From the NCBI GenBank assembly GCA_015143295.1, contig CM026551.1:12531330-12595329 (forward strand): a DNA stretch of 64,000 nucleotides. The letters are read 5' to 3'. Source of the stretch: Tetracentron sinense (taxonomy: Eukaryota; Streptophyta; Magnoliopsida; Trochodendrales; Trochodendraceae). Numbering within the stretch: position 1 is the stretch's first letter; every line of letters starts with the position of its first letter. The notes under the pieces were generated by a model. It was not told where the DNA came from and did not search any database. It worked only from the letters and a program-made list of their open reading frames with translations. The position numbers and the translations under genes were made by a program. Shown in pieces: positions 1-10,500 of the stretch.

Positions 1-1730
1 ATGCCCAGCTTGACAGTAATATCCTGAAGAATAGCAGGGCCAACCGGCTTGGTGAAGATATCAGTAAGTTGTTGAGACGACGAAACATGTTGAAGAGATA
101 AAGAACAATCCCGGGGTTTCTCACAAAGAAAGTGAATATCAACCTCAATGTGCTTTGTCCGCATATGAAGCATAAAATCTGAGGAATCTTTGCAGCAGCC
201 TCGTTACCACAATATAAGGACAAGGTCTTTAATAGGAAACTCTAACTCAGAGAGGAGAGAATGAAACCATAAGAGTTCACAAGTGCCATGAGCAAGTGCA
301 GGATATTCTGCTTTGACACTAGACCGAGAAATCACGGGTTGCTTTTTGGTCTTCCACGCAACTAAGTTGCCTCCAAGGAAAAAGCACAATAGCTCAGGTG
401 GAACGACGGTGCCATGAGCAAGTGCACGACCCACAAGACGCTGATGGACATGAGGATCAAAAAGAAGATCACTCTCACTATCAAGCAAAGAGAGTTTCAG
501 ATCCATGAGAGAAGTAGCGGGTTTACATCCACTCATACTAGTATCGCTGAGGAGGTTAAGAGAATACTTCCGTTGTGACAGAAAAATTCCCTTCTTAGAT
601 CGAGCAGTCTCCAAGACCAAGAAAGTACTTCAGATGACCTAAATCTTTGACATCAAAGGTACGCCCTAGCTCATACTTAGCATGAAAGATGAATGAGGAG
701 TCATCGCTAATCAAGATGATATCAACATATACCAGAAGAATAGTGCGGCCTGAGGTGTCAGAATGGATGAAAACTGTATGATCAGAGTGACATCACTGGA
801 AGACTCCCCCTGAAGCAGGAAACTAGGAGGGGGATCCATATACACCTTCTCGGTGAGATGCCCATTAAGAAAAGCATTCTTGATGTTTAATTGATAGAGA
901 GGCCAACTTTGATTTGCTGCAGGAGAGAGGAGAACACAAATAGAAGTCAGTATGGCCACAGGCGCAAAAGTAGCATCATAGTCAAGCCCATAAGTCTGAG
1001 TAAAGCCGCGGGCGACAAGACAAGCCTTATACCGAGCAACACTATCATCAGAGTTATGTTTGACGGTGAAGACCCAACGACTCGCCCACAGGTTTCTTCC
1101 TAGCTGGACCATATGCCTAGTCTGATTAGACTGAAGAACATTCATTTCATCAACCATAGCACTCTTCCACTCAGGATGAAGAAAAGCATCACGAACGGAC
1201 CGAGGAATAATCACAGAGTCAATTGCTGAAACGAAGGCCTGATACGAGGGAGATACAGCCTGATAACAAACATACTTGACAAAGGGGTAAAAAGTAATAC
1301 AGGAGCGAACACCCTTGCGATGAGCAATAGGTATCTCAAGATTAGAAGCAATAGGAGTAACAATAGCAGGAGAATGAACAAGAATAACAGAGGGTAAAGA
1401 AGTACCTCGAGGAGTGGCCTGCGGGGAAGATTGTGGTAGAGGCGCATCGGAGGAGCAACCATGTGGTTGGCAGCGAGAGTATGTGAGAAACTCTTTCTGC
1501 TGTGGGAGTTCCCCTACAATAGGTAAAGGCATAGAAACGGGAGAAATAAAAGGTAAAGGCACAAAGACAGGTGGCACCGTAGGAGCATGAGAGAAAAAAT
1601 GGACTGTCTCAAAAAAAGTAACATCCAGAGAGACAAACAAACGACGAGATTGAGGGTCATAACACCGATAGACTTTAGAGGTGCTAGAGTAACCAACAAA
1701 GATACATCGAATAACCTTATCATCCAAATT
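1..1730 (-). pseudogene. copia reverse transcriptase/RNase H, broken
   Basis: The RT of such elements copies genomic RNA to DNA in the virus-like particle, and RNase H removes the RNA. On the minus strand around 1200-790 the RT amino half is readable: WVFTVKHNSD, ARYKACLVARGFTQTYG, FAPVA and the NAFLNG motif. The part that should follow (the LKKALYGLKQSPRAWF region of the family) is missing, and the frame shifts near 790. At about 740 the catalytic motif reads YVD-II, having lost one of its two aspartates. The RNase H part at 620-1 keeps KKGIFLSQRKY and SRSSVKAEY but contains an altered, partly duplicated segment (ALAHGT appears twice). A functional product is excluded. Confidence 0.88.
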
Positions 1731-1739
1731 CTAATGATT

Positions 1740-2520
1740 GGGCGAAGATCGTAGACAAAGCAAGTATAACCAAACACCCATAGCTCAATGAGAAAAATAG
1801 GAACTTGAGGGGAAAGAAGCTGATATGGTGAGAGGCCATCAAGAAAGCAAGAAAGAGCTCGATTGATGAGAAAACATGCAGTGAGAAGAGCCATGGACTA
1901 ATATGGCTTAGACACCTACATGCCTCGCAACAAAGAACGAGTGACACAAACTAAATGACAATTCTTCCGCTCAACAACGTCATTTTGTTGAGGCGTGTAA
2001 GGACAGGTAAGCTGATGGGCAATCCCATGAGTTTGAAGAAACTGGACAAAAGGTGCATAGAGATACTCACTGCCATTATCAGAACAAAGGGACTTAATAA
2101 GACCACCAAACTGGGTAACAATCATAGCATGCAATTCTTGAAATTCTGAGAACACCTCATCCTTAGACTTAAGAAGGTACACCCAAGTAGCTCGAGTGTC
2201 ATCAATAAAAGTAATATAATAAAGAAAGCCATCACTCGAGGGAACAGAAGATGGTCCCCAAACATCCGAGTTAACTAACTGAAAAATAGAACGACATAAA
2301 CAGTACGAACATGTTTAGTAAGCACACAAGTATCACATTGAAAACTAGATGAAGAACAAATTTTACTAAAAATAAGAATCAACGAGCATAAAGTCTTAGA
2401 TCCAATATGCCCATGCTTGGCATGCCATAAATGATAAGTATCAAGAGTAGCATCAACAGAAAAAAGAAAAACAGAAACAGTAGCAACAGTAGAGGAGACT
2501 CGATCAGGAGTATAATCGTT
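1740..2520 (-). pseudogene. copia integrase and GAG-pre-integrase fragment, broken
   Basis: The integrase joins element cDNA to host DNA. On the minus strand, 2182-1916 encodes part of the rve core with SDNGSEY and TPQQNDVVERKN, which carry the second Asp and the catalytic Glu of the DDE triad. Upstream (2470-2330) a WHAKHGHIG motif followed by a CDTC pair marks the GAG-pre-integrase zinc-binding region. Downstream (1900-1740) the SH3-like part (VFGYTCFVYDLRP) is frame-shifted. The first Asp region (about 2280-2220) is poorly preserved. The right end at about 2520 is where similarity to 15650 and 40840 begins. Confidence 0.82.
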
Positions 2521-3905
2521 GTGGTAATATCATGGTCTGAAAAATACTGTATTTCTGATAAAAGAAAATGAGAATAAGCCACACTATTGTGAAGTACATA
2601 AATGACTCTACTGTTAACAATGGCCTGATTTCATTGGAGACTCTAGAGTTATACAAGTACTATAGTAGTTAACAATCTACTGTTAACTATTGTGAAGTGT
2701 TAGTAAGACTCGAGTAATTAATGCTGAATATTTGCAAAAAATATTGGTATAAGATGTTTTGATTTAATTAGGAAAATACTTCAAAGCTCCTTATCAAATC
2801 CTTGTTATTTGTTACCTAGGTAAAGGTATGGTTATCAACTTTGACACCAACATTGGCACTTCAGCACCCTCACTTCAGCACCCTCATGCCTAAGAAAGAC
2901 AATATGCTGGTATGATTATATTTGTTCATATTTAGTAAACTGTTGATTTACTGATAGAAAGAAGTATACTATAGATTTAAATACAATGGCTGAAGAAGGT
3001 AAAGTAACAAAAAAATATGAAGACTTTTTAGATATTTAGTATGAATATCCTCAATGAAATTGGTTAGTAATTGGACATGTTAGTTTTTTCTGTTTGGGTA
3101 CTACCTGAACTCTTGACATACGATCCTAAAAGTACCAATACCTAGTACATGTTACACATGAGTACTTCATCCAAGTGTGTTTAGGTAATTTAGCTCAATT
3201 CCGGTGTCTGAAATTGAATATTGCTTGGTCAACTAGACCATGAAGTGAGTACTAACCTCCTAGGAACTTCTTGTAATGTACATGATTCTACTTGTTGCTC
3301 ACTCAAAATTAAGTTTCAGGATTCCTTTAGGAATGGGGGTTTATATATTGAGCTTTTCTTGAGGGCCTTAGAACTCACTCATGCTAGCAAATTTACAAAT
3401 AGCTGGATTGGCTCAAGTCCCATTAGACCAAGGTTGTGGAAATGCTCTTTTCTCTCACTAATCTATTTCATGAATTGTAAACCCTTATATTTTTTTTTCT
3501 ATTTAGACTAGGAGCAGACTGATGAAAGAGAAGGAACGTTCCTATTAGCACCTTCCATGTCCTCCATAAGTCATCGGTCAAGTTTAACCTATGGAGCTAC
3601 AACCACCCATTAAGTATTGACAGTCTCACAATATGTTCCACATACAATAGTCATCAACCACAACAAAAATATTGCTATTACCCTGAAACAAAAGCATATA
3701 TAAACAATGGATAATTATTGTTTGAATGATCAATACCCAGGGGTCATCACTTGTTATGCACAATATATCAATATATATTCTTCTTTGTTGACTAATCATA
3801 AAGCTTTTCCTTGCTGGAGCATACATGCTCCAGATCGGCCTAAAGGGGTTCAAAAGTACCACATCCATCCTTGCAAATGATAAAGTAGGCTTGATCGACT
3901 GCTGG
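2521..3905. repeat. Third, diverged copy of the block at 15650-17000 and 40840-42150
   Basis: From the phrase atcatggtctg near 2529 to the phrase gcttgatcgact near 3890, this sequence follows the order of unit 1 (15650-17000) and unit 2 (40840-42150), with small indels. It has its own differences, such as a repeated cttcagcaccctca at 2862-2885 where both units have one. It keeps the 'tagcaccttccatgtcctcc' stretch at 3546 that unit 1 has and unit 2 lost, so it serves as an outgroup for the two units. I recognise no gene in it. It contains a short poly-T run and several short inverted motifs. Confidence 0.85.
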
Positions 3906-4628
3906 AAAGGTACCATTAAAATATGAATGTTCTCGAGCAGATTTGAAATTTTTAATCTTCGTAGGTTATTTATTGCAAAGTAAACTTCTGAATGCGATAT
4001 TTCTTCTTAGGTTTTGACATTTGATTTTTTTTTTTTTAGGTTTATCGTACCGTCAAATGTGAATCAGAATGAGGAGTTTGAGAGGCGAATAAATGATCGA
4101 TATAGCTACCATGACGAGACATTGATATAATCCAACAAAACAAATGAGAAGAAGGTTAGAATCTTAGCATTTATAATCATTTAACATTCTTGCTGTTATA
4201 TTGTTTATATTTTAATTGTATATTACATTTTCAAGGTCTTATTTGAAATTTGAAATGAAAGCCTTATCATCTATTTTTTTATCTTTCTCTCGGCTACGAT
4301 TCGGTCGTCTATGCTGTTGTCCATGGTTGCACCTTCCCCCTAGCTTCACTTGCGGTAAGTTTTACCCTTTTATTTTATTTCTTTTTAATCTTATGTATTT
4401 TAGTTTGTATTATATTAGATGTTAGTCTATAAATTAGTTAATTAGTCTATTTGTTTGTAAATTAGATAATTTGTATGCTAGGTTAGTTAATCTGGATTTT
4501 AGATTCATTTTAGGTGTAGTTAATAATGTGTTTTTTAGTTTAGATTAATTAACAACCGAATATTAGTTTAGAATCTGATTTTTTATTAGTTTGTTATCTA
4601 ATTTTTAGATTTGTGATTAATATAATAT
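3906..4628. other. AT-rich spacer with one exon-like piece
   Basis: No gene is recognised here. One piece, 4041-4131 on the plus strand, looks like a terminal exon. A 12-base T run ending in AG precedes an open frame of about 30 codons (containing NEEFERRINDR) that ends in TAA. I cannot name the protein, and the resemblance to an exon may be chance. The rest is AT-rich sequence without repeats that I could align elsewhere in the window. Confidence 0.3.
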
Positions 4629-4855
4629 TAGTTTAAACTTATTTATAATCTGATATTTTTAATTCATTGATTTTTAGATTCGCAATTAATTCAACTTTTA
4701 GTTTAAACTTATTTATAATCTGATATTTTTTAATTCATTGATTTTTAGATTCGCAATTCATTCAACTTTTAGTTTAAACTTATTTATAATATGATATTTT
4801 TTAATTCATTGATTTTTAGATTCGTAATTAATTCAACTTTTACTTGATATCTTAG
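4629..4855. repeat. AT-rich tandem repeat, period 70-71 bp, about 3.2 copies
   Basis: The phrase gtttaaacttatttataat starts at 4631, 4701 and 4772. Each copy continues through 'aattcattgatttttagatt' to 'ttcaacttt'. Copies differ by only a few bases, so the array is fairly recent. It lies only here and is absent from the two duplicated units. Confidence 0.9.
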
Positions 4856-5210
4856 GTGATTAATTTGACTCTCATTAGTTAGAATAGATTAAAATTCTAT
4901 TATGATTAGTTGTTATTCTGGTTTCATTAGTTATGATTCTGTAGTTATTAATTTTATTATTAGATAATAGATTTGTTATTAAACAAATTTCCTTAGTTAG
5001 GATAGATTAGTTTAATCTATTTAGGTGGTTATTTTGATTTTTTTTAGCTTTAATAGTTTCTTAAAGATCTCAAACAAAATAGGCAAGCTGAAGCTCAGCT
5101 CGAATGAATTCAAGCCAATCTAACCATTAGACGAGCCGAGCTGTAGAGACCTGCTTTTCTATTAAATTATTATGATGATTTTTTTGAAATTTGTGCTAAA
5201 GTTTTCATGA
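4856..5210 (+). repeat. Probable left part of the LTR-like sequence interrupted by the copia element
   Basis: No gene is seen. The last 150 bases (from about 5060) have the look of plant LTR sequence and join naturally, through the taaat target site, to the LTR-like sequence that resumes at 12605. The copia element appears to have inserted into this older repeat. No second copy of this left part exists in the window, so its full extent is unknown. Confidence 0.4.
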
Positions 5211-5215
5211 TAAAT
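5211..5215. repeat. Target-site duplication, left (taaat)
   Basis: The five bases taaat directly left of the 3' LTR are repeated at 12600-12604, directly right of the 5' LTR. They show that everything between, including the LINE, is one insertion locus. Confidence 0.82.
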
Positions 5216-5383
5216 AGTGGAATTCCTTAAGGTTTGAAGGAGGAAGAAGAAGAAGAGAAAGAGGAAAAGAGTAGAGAACTTAATGTTTCTTCTCTATCAT
5301 ATTCTATTAATAGGTAGGGTTTTAAGTAGGGTTCCTCTAATTACAAGTATGCCCCTAATTACAAGAATGCTTAATATTCTACA
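5216..5383 (-). repeat. 3' LTR of the copia element
   Basis: This 168-bp sequence matches 12439-12599 along its length, with small indels. On the minus strand it begins TGTAGAATATT directly after the polypurine tract and ends ...GGAATTCCACT. The inner edge of the other LTR abuts the primer site at the same CT, which gives a non-canonical TG...CT end. The purine-rich run of the LTR (plus strand 5235-5280) is shared by both. Confidence 0.9.
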
Positions 5384-5394
5384 CTCCCCCTCAA
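5384..5394 (-). promoter_or_regulatory. Polypurine tract of the copia element
   Basis: On the minus strand the sequence ttgagggggag lies immediately before the 3' LTR. This is the expected place and composition for the RNase H-resistant primer of plus-strand DNA synthesis. Confidence 0.88.
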
Positions 5395-7250
5395 GCTGGT
5401 ATGTAGATATTACAAATGCCAAGCTTGCCAATAATCTTAGTAAATTGTGTATGACCATGACCCTTGGTCAAAATATCAGCAAATTGGTCACTGGTCTTGA
5501 CAAATGAAATCCAGATGAGATTTGTCTTCAACTATTCCTTGATGAAGTGTCTGTCCACCTCAATGTGTTTGGTTTTGTCGTGTTGAACCGGATTGTGAGC
5601 AATGCTGATTACCGCCTTGTTGTCACAATACAACTTCATAGGACCCTGAATGGAGAGGTTCAGGTCAGCCAAGAGAATGCAAAGCAACAAAATCTCACAT
5701 AATCAATGAGCCATCGATCGGAACTCTGCCTCTGCCCTAGATCTGGCCACTACAGACTGTTTCTTACTTCTCCATGTGACTAGATTACCACGAACAAACG
5801 TACAGGAACCAAAAGTGGAGCGCCTATTTGAAATAGATCCAACACAGTTTGCGTCAGTGAAAACTTTAATCTGGAGATTACCGGTACGGGCATACAACAG
5901 TCCTTGTCCTGGAGCAGACTTGAGAAACCTCAGAATCCTGTACACCCCATCCAAGTGGGTTGAGGTAGGAGTATGCATGAAGTAGCTCACCACACTGACG
6001 GCATACGCAATATCAGGACAAGTGAGTGAGAGATATATTAATCTCCCTACAAGTCTCTGATATCTCCCTACTTCGATAATCTTCTCACCAGTGGCTTCAC
6101 CAAGCTTATGGTTTGGGTCAATAGGAGTGTCACAAGGCTTACAGCCTATCATGTCAGTCTCATATAGGAGGTCAATGACATATTTACGCTGTGATATAAA
6201 GATACCTTTTATGGACCTGGCAACCTCAATACCCAAGAAATATCTCAACTGACCTAGATCCTTGATTTCAAATTCCTTTGCAAGTAGGCCCTTCAACTTA
6301 TGCATTTCCCCCTGGTCATCTCCAGTAAGCCCAATGTCATCTATATAAACAATGAGTGCAGTCACCTTCTTGCCGTTGTGCTTGATAAACAAAATATAGT
6401 CAGCTTGGCTTTGTTTGTAGTCATTTCTAATCATGGCTGGGCGAAACCTTTCGAACCAAGCCCTAGGAGACTGCTTAAGCCCATACAAGGCCTTCTTCAG
6501 TCTACTCACCTTCCCTTCAGCTACAGGAAACTTGAGCCCTGGAGGATGTTTCATGTACACTTCTTCTAAGTCATCATGGAGAAATGCATTCTTCACATCG
6601 AATTGCATAAGTGGTCAATTCAAGTTGGATGCAAGAGATAAGAGAACTCTTATTGAGTTCATCTTTTCTACAGGAGCAAACGTCTCCTGGTAGTCTATGT
6701 CATATGTCTGTGTATACCCTCTTGCAATGAGTCTGGCTTTGTATCTTTCCACTGACCCATCAGACTTATGCTTCACAATGAACACCCATTTGCATCCTAC
6801 CGGAACTTTGCCTCTTGGTAAATCAACCATCTCCTATGTCTTATTCTTTTCCAGAGCCTGCATCTCTACTTCCATTGCTTCTTTCCATTCTAACTTAGAA
6901 AGAGCATCTGCAACATTGCGAGGAATAGACACAGAAGACAAAGTCATGACAAAGGTACGATACGAGGGAGATAGTGAACCATACGACATAAAGTTTGAAA
7001 TAAGGTGTTGTGTGCAAGAGCGAACACCTTTCCTATGAGCAATAAGAAGGTTAAAATCAACAAAAGAGGTATGGATATTACCTGGATTTGAGAAGGATTC
7101 ATGGCAGGGCATATGAGGGTCTTCTTTGTTAGTATTCGTCATCCAAACCCCACGATTTGGATTCCTGGAGAAAACCTGCACCTCACTTTGTTTTCCTCCA
7201 TTTACATTTTGGTCCCCTCCATCTATGTTTTCATCATTTTCCCCATTACC
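5395..7250 (-). pseudogene. copia reverse transcriptase and RNase H, inactivated by stops
   Basis: From 7250 down the minus strand there is the variable linker, then RT. 6830-6615 has WVFIVKHKSDGS, KARLIARGYTQTYDIDYQ and TFAPVEK, and 6608-5703 has QFDVKNAFLH, LKKALYGLKQSPRAWF and the catalytic YIDD (about 6350). RNase H follows with TDANCVGS, SKKQSVVARSRAEAEF and, near 5600, YCDNKA, ending near 5400 just before the polypurine tract. Two in-frame stops separate otherwise continuous frames, TAG at 6838-6836 and TGA at 6617-6615. Both stand where the family has tryptophan. A further TAG lies near 5550. No frameshift is needed between 7373 and 5703, so decay here is mainly by point mutation. Confidence 0.92.
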
Positions 7251-8272
7251 AGTTATCGGAAAATCCCCTGTATTAATAGAAATAGGTAAAGGAGAAGAAG
7301 ACATCTCTTCAACACCAATGGTCTCCCCCTGAAGAGAAGTCTCATTCGCAGAATAAAAGGGGGATGGTAACACTTATACCCTTTCTGACTCGAAGCATAC
7401 CCCAAAAATAAACACTTGAGTGCCTCAGAATCAAGTATGGTACGTGCCGATTTGTCAATATGCACAAAACACGAACACCCAAAGATCTTGGGTGGAAGAA
7501 GAAACAAGGAGGGACGTTCATGCTAAACAAAAAAGCACGAGTGATTTCCAACAGGTGACGGTTCTTCCTCTCAGCAACACCATTTTGTTGGGGAGTACGA
7601 ACACAAGTTGTCTGGTGGATAATCCCGTGATCGCGGAAGTGGGAGAAGAGAGTAGTAGACAGATACTCTCCACATTATCAGAACGAAAGGATCTTTCACT
7701 TAACATCAAACTGAGTTTCAATCATTTTATAAAAAGATTGAAAAATGGAGCAAACATCACTCTTCTGTTTCAACAAGTAATCTCACGTTACTCTAGAGAA
7801 ATCATCAACAAATATAACAAAGTAACGAAATCCACGAGAGGAAGTGATAAGAGCAAGACGTCACACTTCAGAATGAACAATGGAAAAAGGTGAATTACTT
7901 ATATTAAAATCAACATTTTTTTTGCAAATTCACAAGTTTCACATTGAAGTTCAGACACAGAAACAAAAATAAAATACTGTGGAAACAGTTTCTTTAACAT
8001 AAAAATGGATGGGTGGCCCAAACGTCTATGTCACTGCAACAACTGTACAATGTTGCGATTACGACTACTACTACTGCTAGGCCCATCACGAACTTGCTGA
8101 ACAGGAGAAGCCACCGGTGAGGAACTATCCAACAAGTACAATCCCCTCTCCTCATAGCCTCTACCAATTGTCTGTCTCGTCTCCAAGTCCTGAAAGACAC
8201 AGTGAGAGGGAAAAAAGATGACACTACAATTCAAGGACTTGGTTAGGTGACTCACAGACAAAAGGTTTAATT
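7251..8272 (-). pseudogene. copia GAG-pre-integrase and integrase, inactivated
   Basis: The minus strand resumes right after the LINE with NLLSVSHLTKSLNCSV, which ends the protease-linker region, then HRRLGHPS and a CETC pair (about 8030-7925), the zinc-binding pre-integrase domain. The integrase core follows (about 7900-7550), with VDDFSR, SDN and the catalytic Glu in NGVAERKNRHL, then the SH3-like part near 7500-7380 (GCSCFVHIDKSARTI, FLGYASSQKGYKCYHP). Stops TGA occur at the HRRLGH edge (about 8035), in HSEV-R (about 7862) and in RVT-DY (about 7793). Shifts of frame occur near 7690 and 7500. The protein is not functional. Confidence 0.88.
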
Positions 8273-8274
8273 CG

Positions 8275-10200
8275 GTGACTAGTTTGTATAAAATTGTGGC
8301 CAAGGATCTTGCGGATAGACTGAAGAGGGTGGTGGGGAAGGTGGTGGAGGCTTATCAAGGCGCTTTTGTAAAAGGGAGGGAGCTGGTCGATGGTGTCTTG
8401 ATTGCTAGTGAGTGTATTGATACTTGGATTAGAGAAGGGTCAGGTGGTCTTGTCTGCTAGGTAGATATGGAAAAGGCATATGACCATGTGGATTGGGGGT
8501 TTTTGGAAGAGATGATCATCTTTGTGGGGTTCGGGGAGAGATGGATTAGGTGGATGAAGGGGTGTGTTTCGTCGTCTCATTTCTCTATTCTAGTGAATGG
8601 GTGCCCGCATGGATTTTTTCCTAGTTCTAGAGGTTTGCGACGGGGCTGCCCTTTATCTCCTTTTCTTTTCATCATGGTGGCAGAAGCTTTTAGTAAACTC
8701 CTTTCAAAGGCAGAAGATTTAGAGATGATTAAGGGTTTTGAGGCGGGACCGGAGGGGCCTATTATTTCACATCTTCAATATGCAGATGATACCATTCTCT
8801 TTCTAGAGGCGGATGAGGTTCAGGTGGCCAATATGAGAGGTGTTCTAAGATGTTTTGAGGCCTTATCCGGATTGAAAATTAATATTGCCAAGAGTAAGTT
8901 GATAGGGGTGGGGGAGGTGGAGGGGGGGTTTTTTAGAAAGAAGTGCTCAAAGTTTGGGCTGCAGTTTGGAGTCCTTGCCAATCAGGTATCTAGGATTGCC
9001 TGTAGGAGCTAACCCGCGATCGATGGCCATTTGGGATCCGGTGGTGGAGAGAGTTGAATTGAGATTAGCGGGTTGGAAGTAAAGATTTTTGTCCTTAGGA
9101 GGGCGGATAACTTTGATAAAAAGTGTGTTGGCGAGTCTCCCCATTTTTCAAACGTCCTTATTTAAGCCTCCTCGGGCGGTGATAATGAGGTTGGAGAAAC
9201 TTCAGAGGGATTTTTTGTGGGGGGGGCAGGGGAGAATCCGGGAAATTGCATTTAATGAAGTGGGATTGGGTTACGAGACCACAGGAATTTGGAGGCTTGG
9301 GTTTCAGAAGAATCAAGTGTATGAACAAAGCTTTATTGGGAAAGTGGATTTGGCGCTTTAATACGGAAAAGACGACGTTGTGGAGGAGGGTAATTAAGGA
9401 CAAATTCGGGGTGTCTAGGGGCGACTGGGATCCAAAGCCGGTGAAGAAGTCTTATGGAGTAGGAGTTTGGAAAGGGGTCATGACATCTATGGTTTCAACT
9501 CAGGAGTTCTTGAAATTCAGGGTAGGGAATAGAAGCAGGGTGCGTTTCTGGGAAGATGACTGGTTGGGGGAAGGGAAGCTGTGTACGAGATTTTCAAATC
9601 TCTATAGATTGGTGATGAGGAGAGAGGTGAAGGTGCAGGACTGTTATGAGGTTCATGATGGAGAGGTTCGATGGGGTCCGCGGTTTAGGAGGGATAATTT
9701 TGGGGAAAGAGAATTGAGAGATTGGTTGGAGCTACAAAGACTTCTCACGGTGTGTGTGATTCACCGCGATATGGAAGATAGACGAAGATGGGAAGGGGGT
9801 GCCGAGGAGGAGTTTTCAACAGCTCATTGCTACTCGATGCTTTGGAAGGAGGGAGGGAGGGAGGGGGGGAGGAGCAACAATGCTTTTCAGAAGATTTGGA
9901 AACTTAAGATTCCCTTGAAGGTACAGGCTTTCATTTGGGCTGCCTCTCTAAACAAAGTTCCCACCGTGGATCACTTAAGGCATAGGGGAATGGTCATTCC
10001 CAGTAGATGTGTAATATGCAAGCAAGCGGAGGAGAATGTACATCATCTTTTCCTTCATTGCCCGCAAGTGCAGGTTAAGTGGAGGAGAATGTACATCATC
10101 TTTTCCTTCATTGCCCGCAAGTGCAGGTTATTTGGAATTATTATTTGGGCCTTTTTGGGATGAGCTGGGTTTCGCAAGGGGGTTTGGGGGAAGTGGTGTT
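8275..10200 (+). pseudogene. LINE ORF2 carboxyl part: reverse transcriptase and zf-RVT region
   Basis: LINE ORF2 performs target-primed reverse transcription. Here the RT part reads through VDMEKAYDHVDW, RGLRRGCPLSPFLF and the catalytic QYADDTILF (about 8776-8802). It continues after a frameshift near 8980 with SLGGRITLIKSVLASLP (9090) and WDWVTRPQEFGGLGFRR (9255). The end (9880-10070) is the plant LINE zf-RVT region, FIWAASLNKVPTVDHL then CVICKQAEENVHHLFLHC, a Cys/His cluster. Defects seen: TAG at 8458-8460, a frameshift near 8980-9010, TAA near 9080, and a 53-bp duplication in the zinc-finger region. Its amino half is absent. Confidence 0.9.
10028..10133 (+). repeat. 53-bp tandem duplication in the LINE
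   Basis: The sequence starting ggaggagaatgtacatcatc at 10028 is repeated at 10081. The same place in unit 2 (about 35294) has one copy only. The event therefore probably happened in unit 1 after the large duplication. Confidence 0.92.
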
Positions 10201-10500
10201 GGGATGACCCAAAGGTGTGTTCAATAGGAAAGGGAATGAGGTGAGGAAGATGCTTCCGGCGGCGATTTGTTGGGATGTATGGAGGGAACGAAATAGCAGA
10301 ATTTTTGAAGATAAGGAAGAGTCGATTCCCAAAGTCATCCTAAAGATCGGGTAGTTGTTATTTCTTGGTCTTCTGTCCTAGCTGATTTTAAGCAGGTTCA
10401 TTGGTCTGATTTTTTTTTTCTGGGCGATGTTCCTTGCACGTTTGTATATTCTTGCCTCTTTAATAAAATGTTCTCGTTATCTATATATAAAAAAAAAAAA

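Larger units (their letters stand above)
1..2520 (-). mobile_element. Ty1/copia retrotransposon relic, pol part, cut by window edge
   Basis: Read on the minus strand this stretch gives, in copia order, the GAG-pre-integrase region, integrase, reverse transcriptase and RNase H. The sequence at 1-200 still encodes the end of RNase H (a DIFTKP-type motif near position 60), so the 3' LTR should lie just left of the window. No LTR, primer site or gag is present. The right end stops abruptly near 2520, inside the pre-integrase region, where the repeated block begins. Frameshifts and an internal deletion show that it is dead. It is a different copy from the element at 5216-12599, because both encode the same pol domains with clearly different sequence. 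Confidence 0.9.
8273..10500 (+). mobile_element. 5'-truncated L1-type LINE inserted in the copia element
   Basis: The insertion starts inside the RT domain (TSLYKIVAK) and ends with a 12-base A run at 10489-10500, after an AATAAA-type signal (taataaaatg, 10461). Open reading frame 1, the endonuclease and the first part of RT are missing, as is usual for 5'-truncated LINEs. It sits between the copia protease (10501 on) and the pre-integrase region (8272 down) and lies opposite to the copia transcript. I could not see a clear target duplication at the two joints. The left border of duplicated unit 1 (9872) lies inside it. Confidence 0.9.

Noticed and set aside
1211-1462. Leucine-rich minus-strand frame inside the copia relic
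   Set aside because: It is another frame of the copia linker region, which reads as normal copia protein in the neighbouring frame.
8265-8280. Target-site duplication of the nested LINE
   Set aside because: Sequences at 8265-8280 and after the A run at 10501 show no convincing direct repeat; it may be blunt or eroded.
8947-9403. Minus-strand frames within the LINE
   Set aside because: They are antisense to the well-recognised LINE reverse transcriptase.
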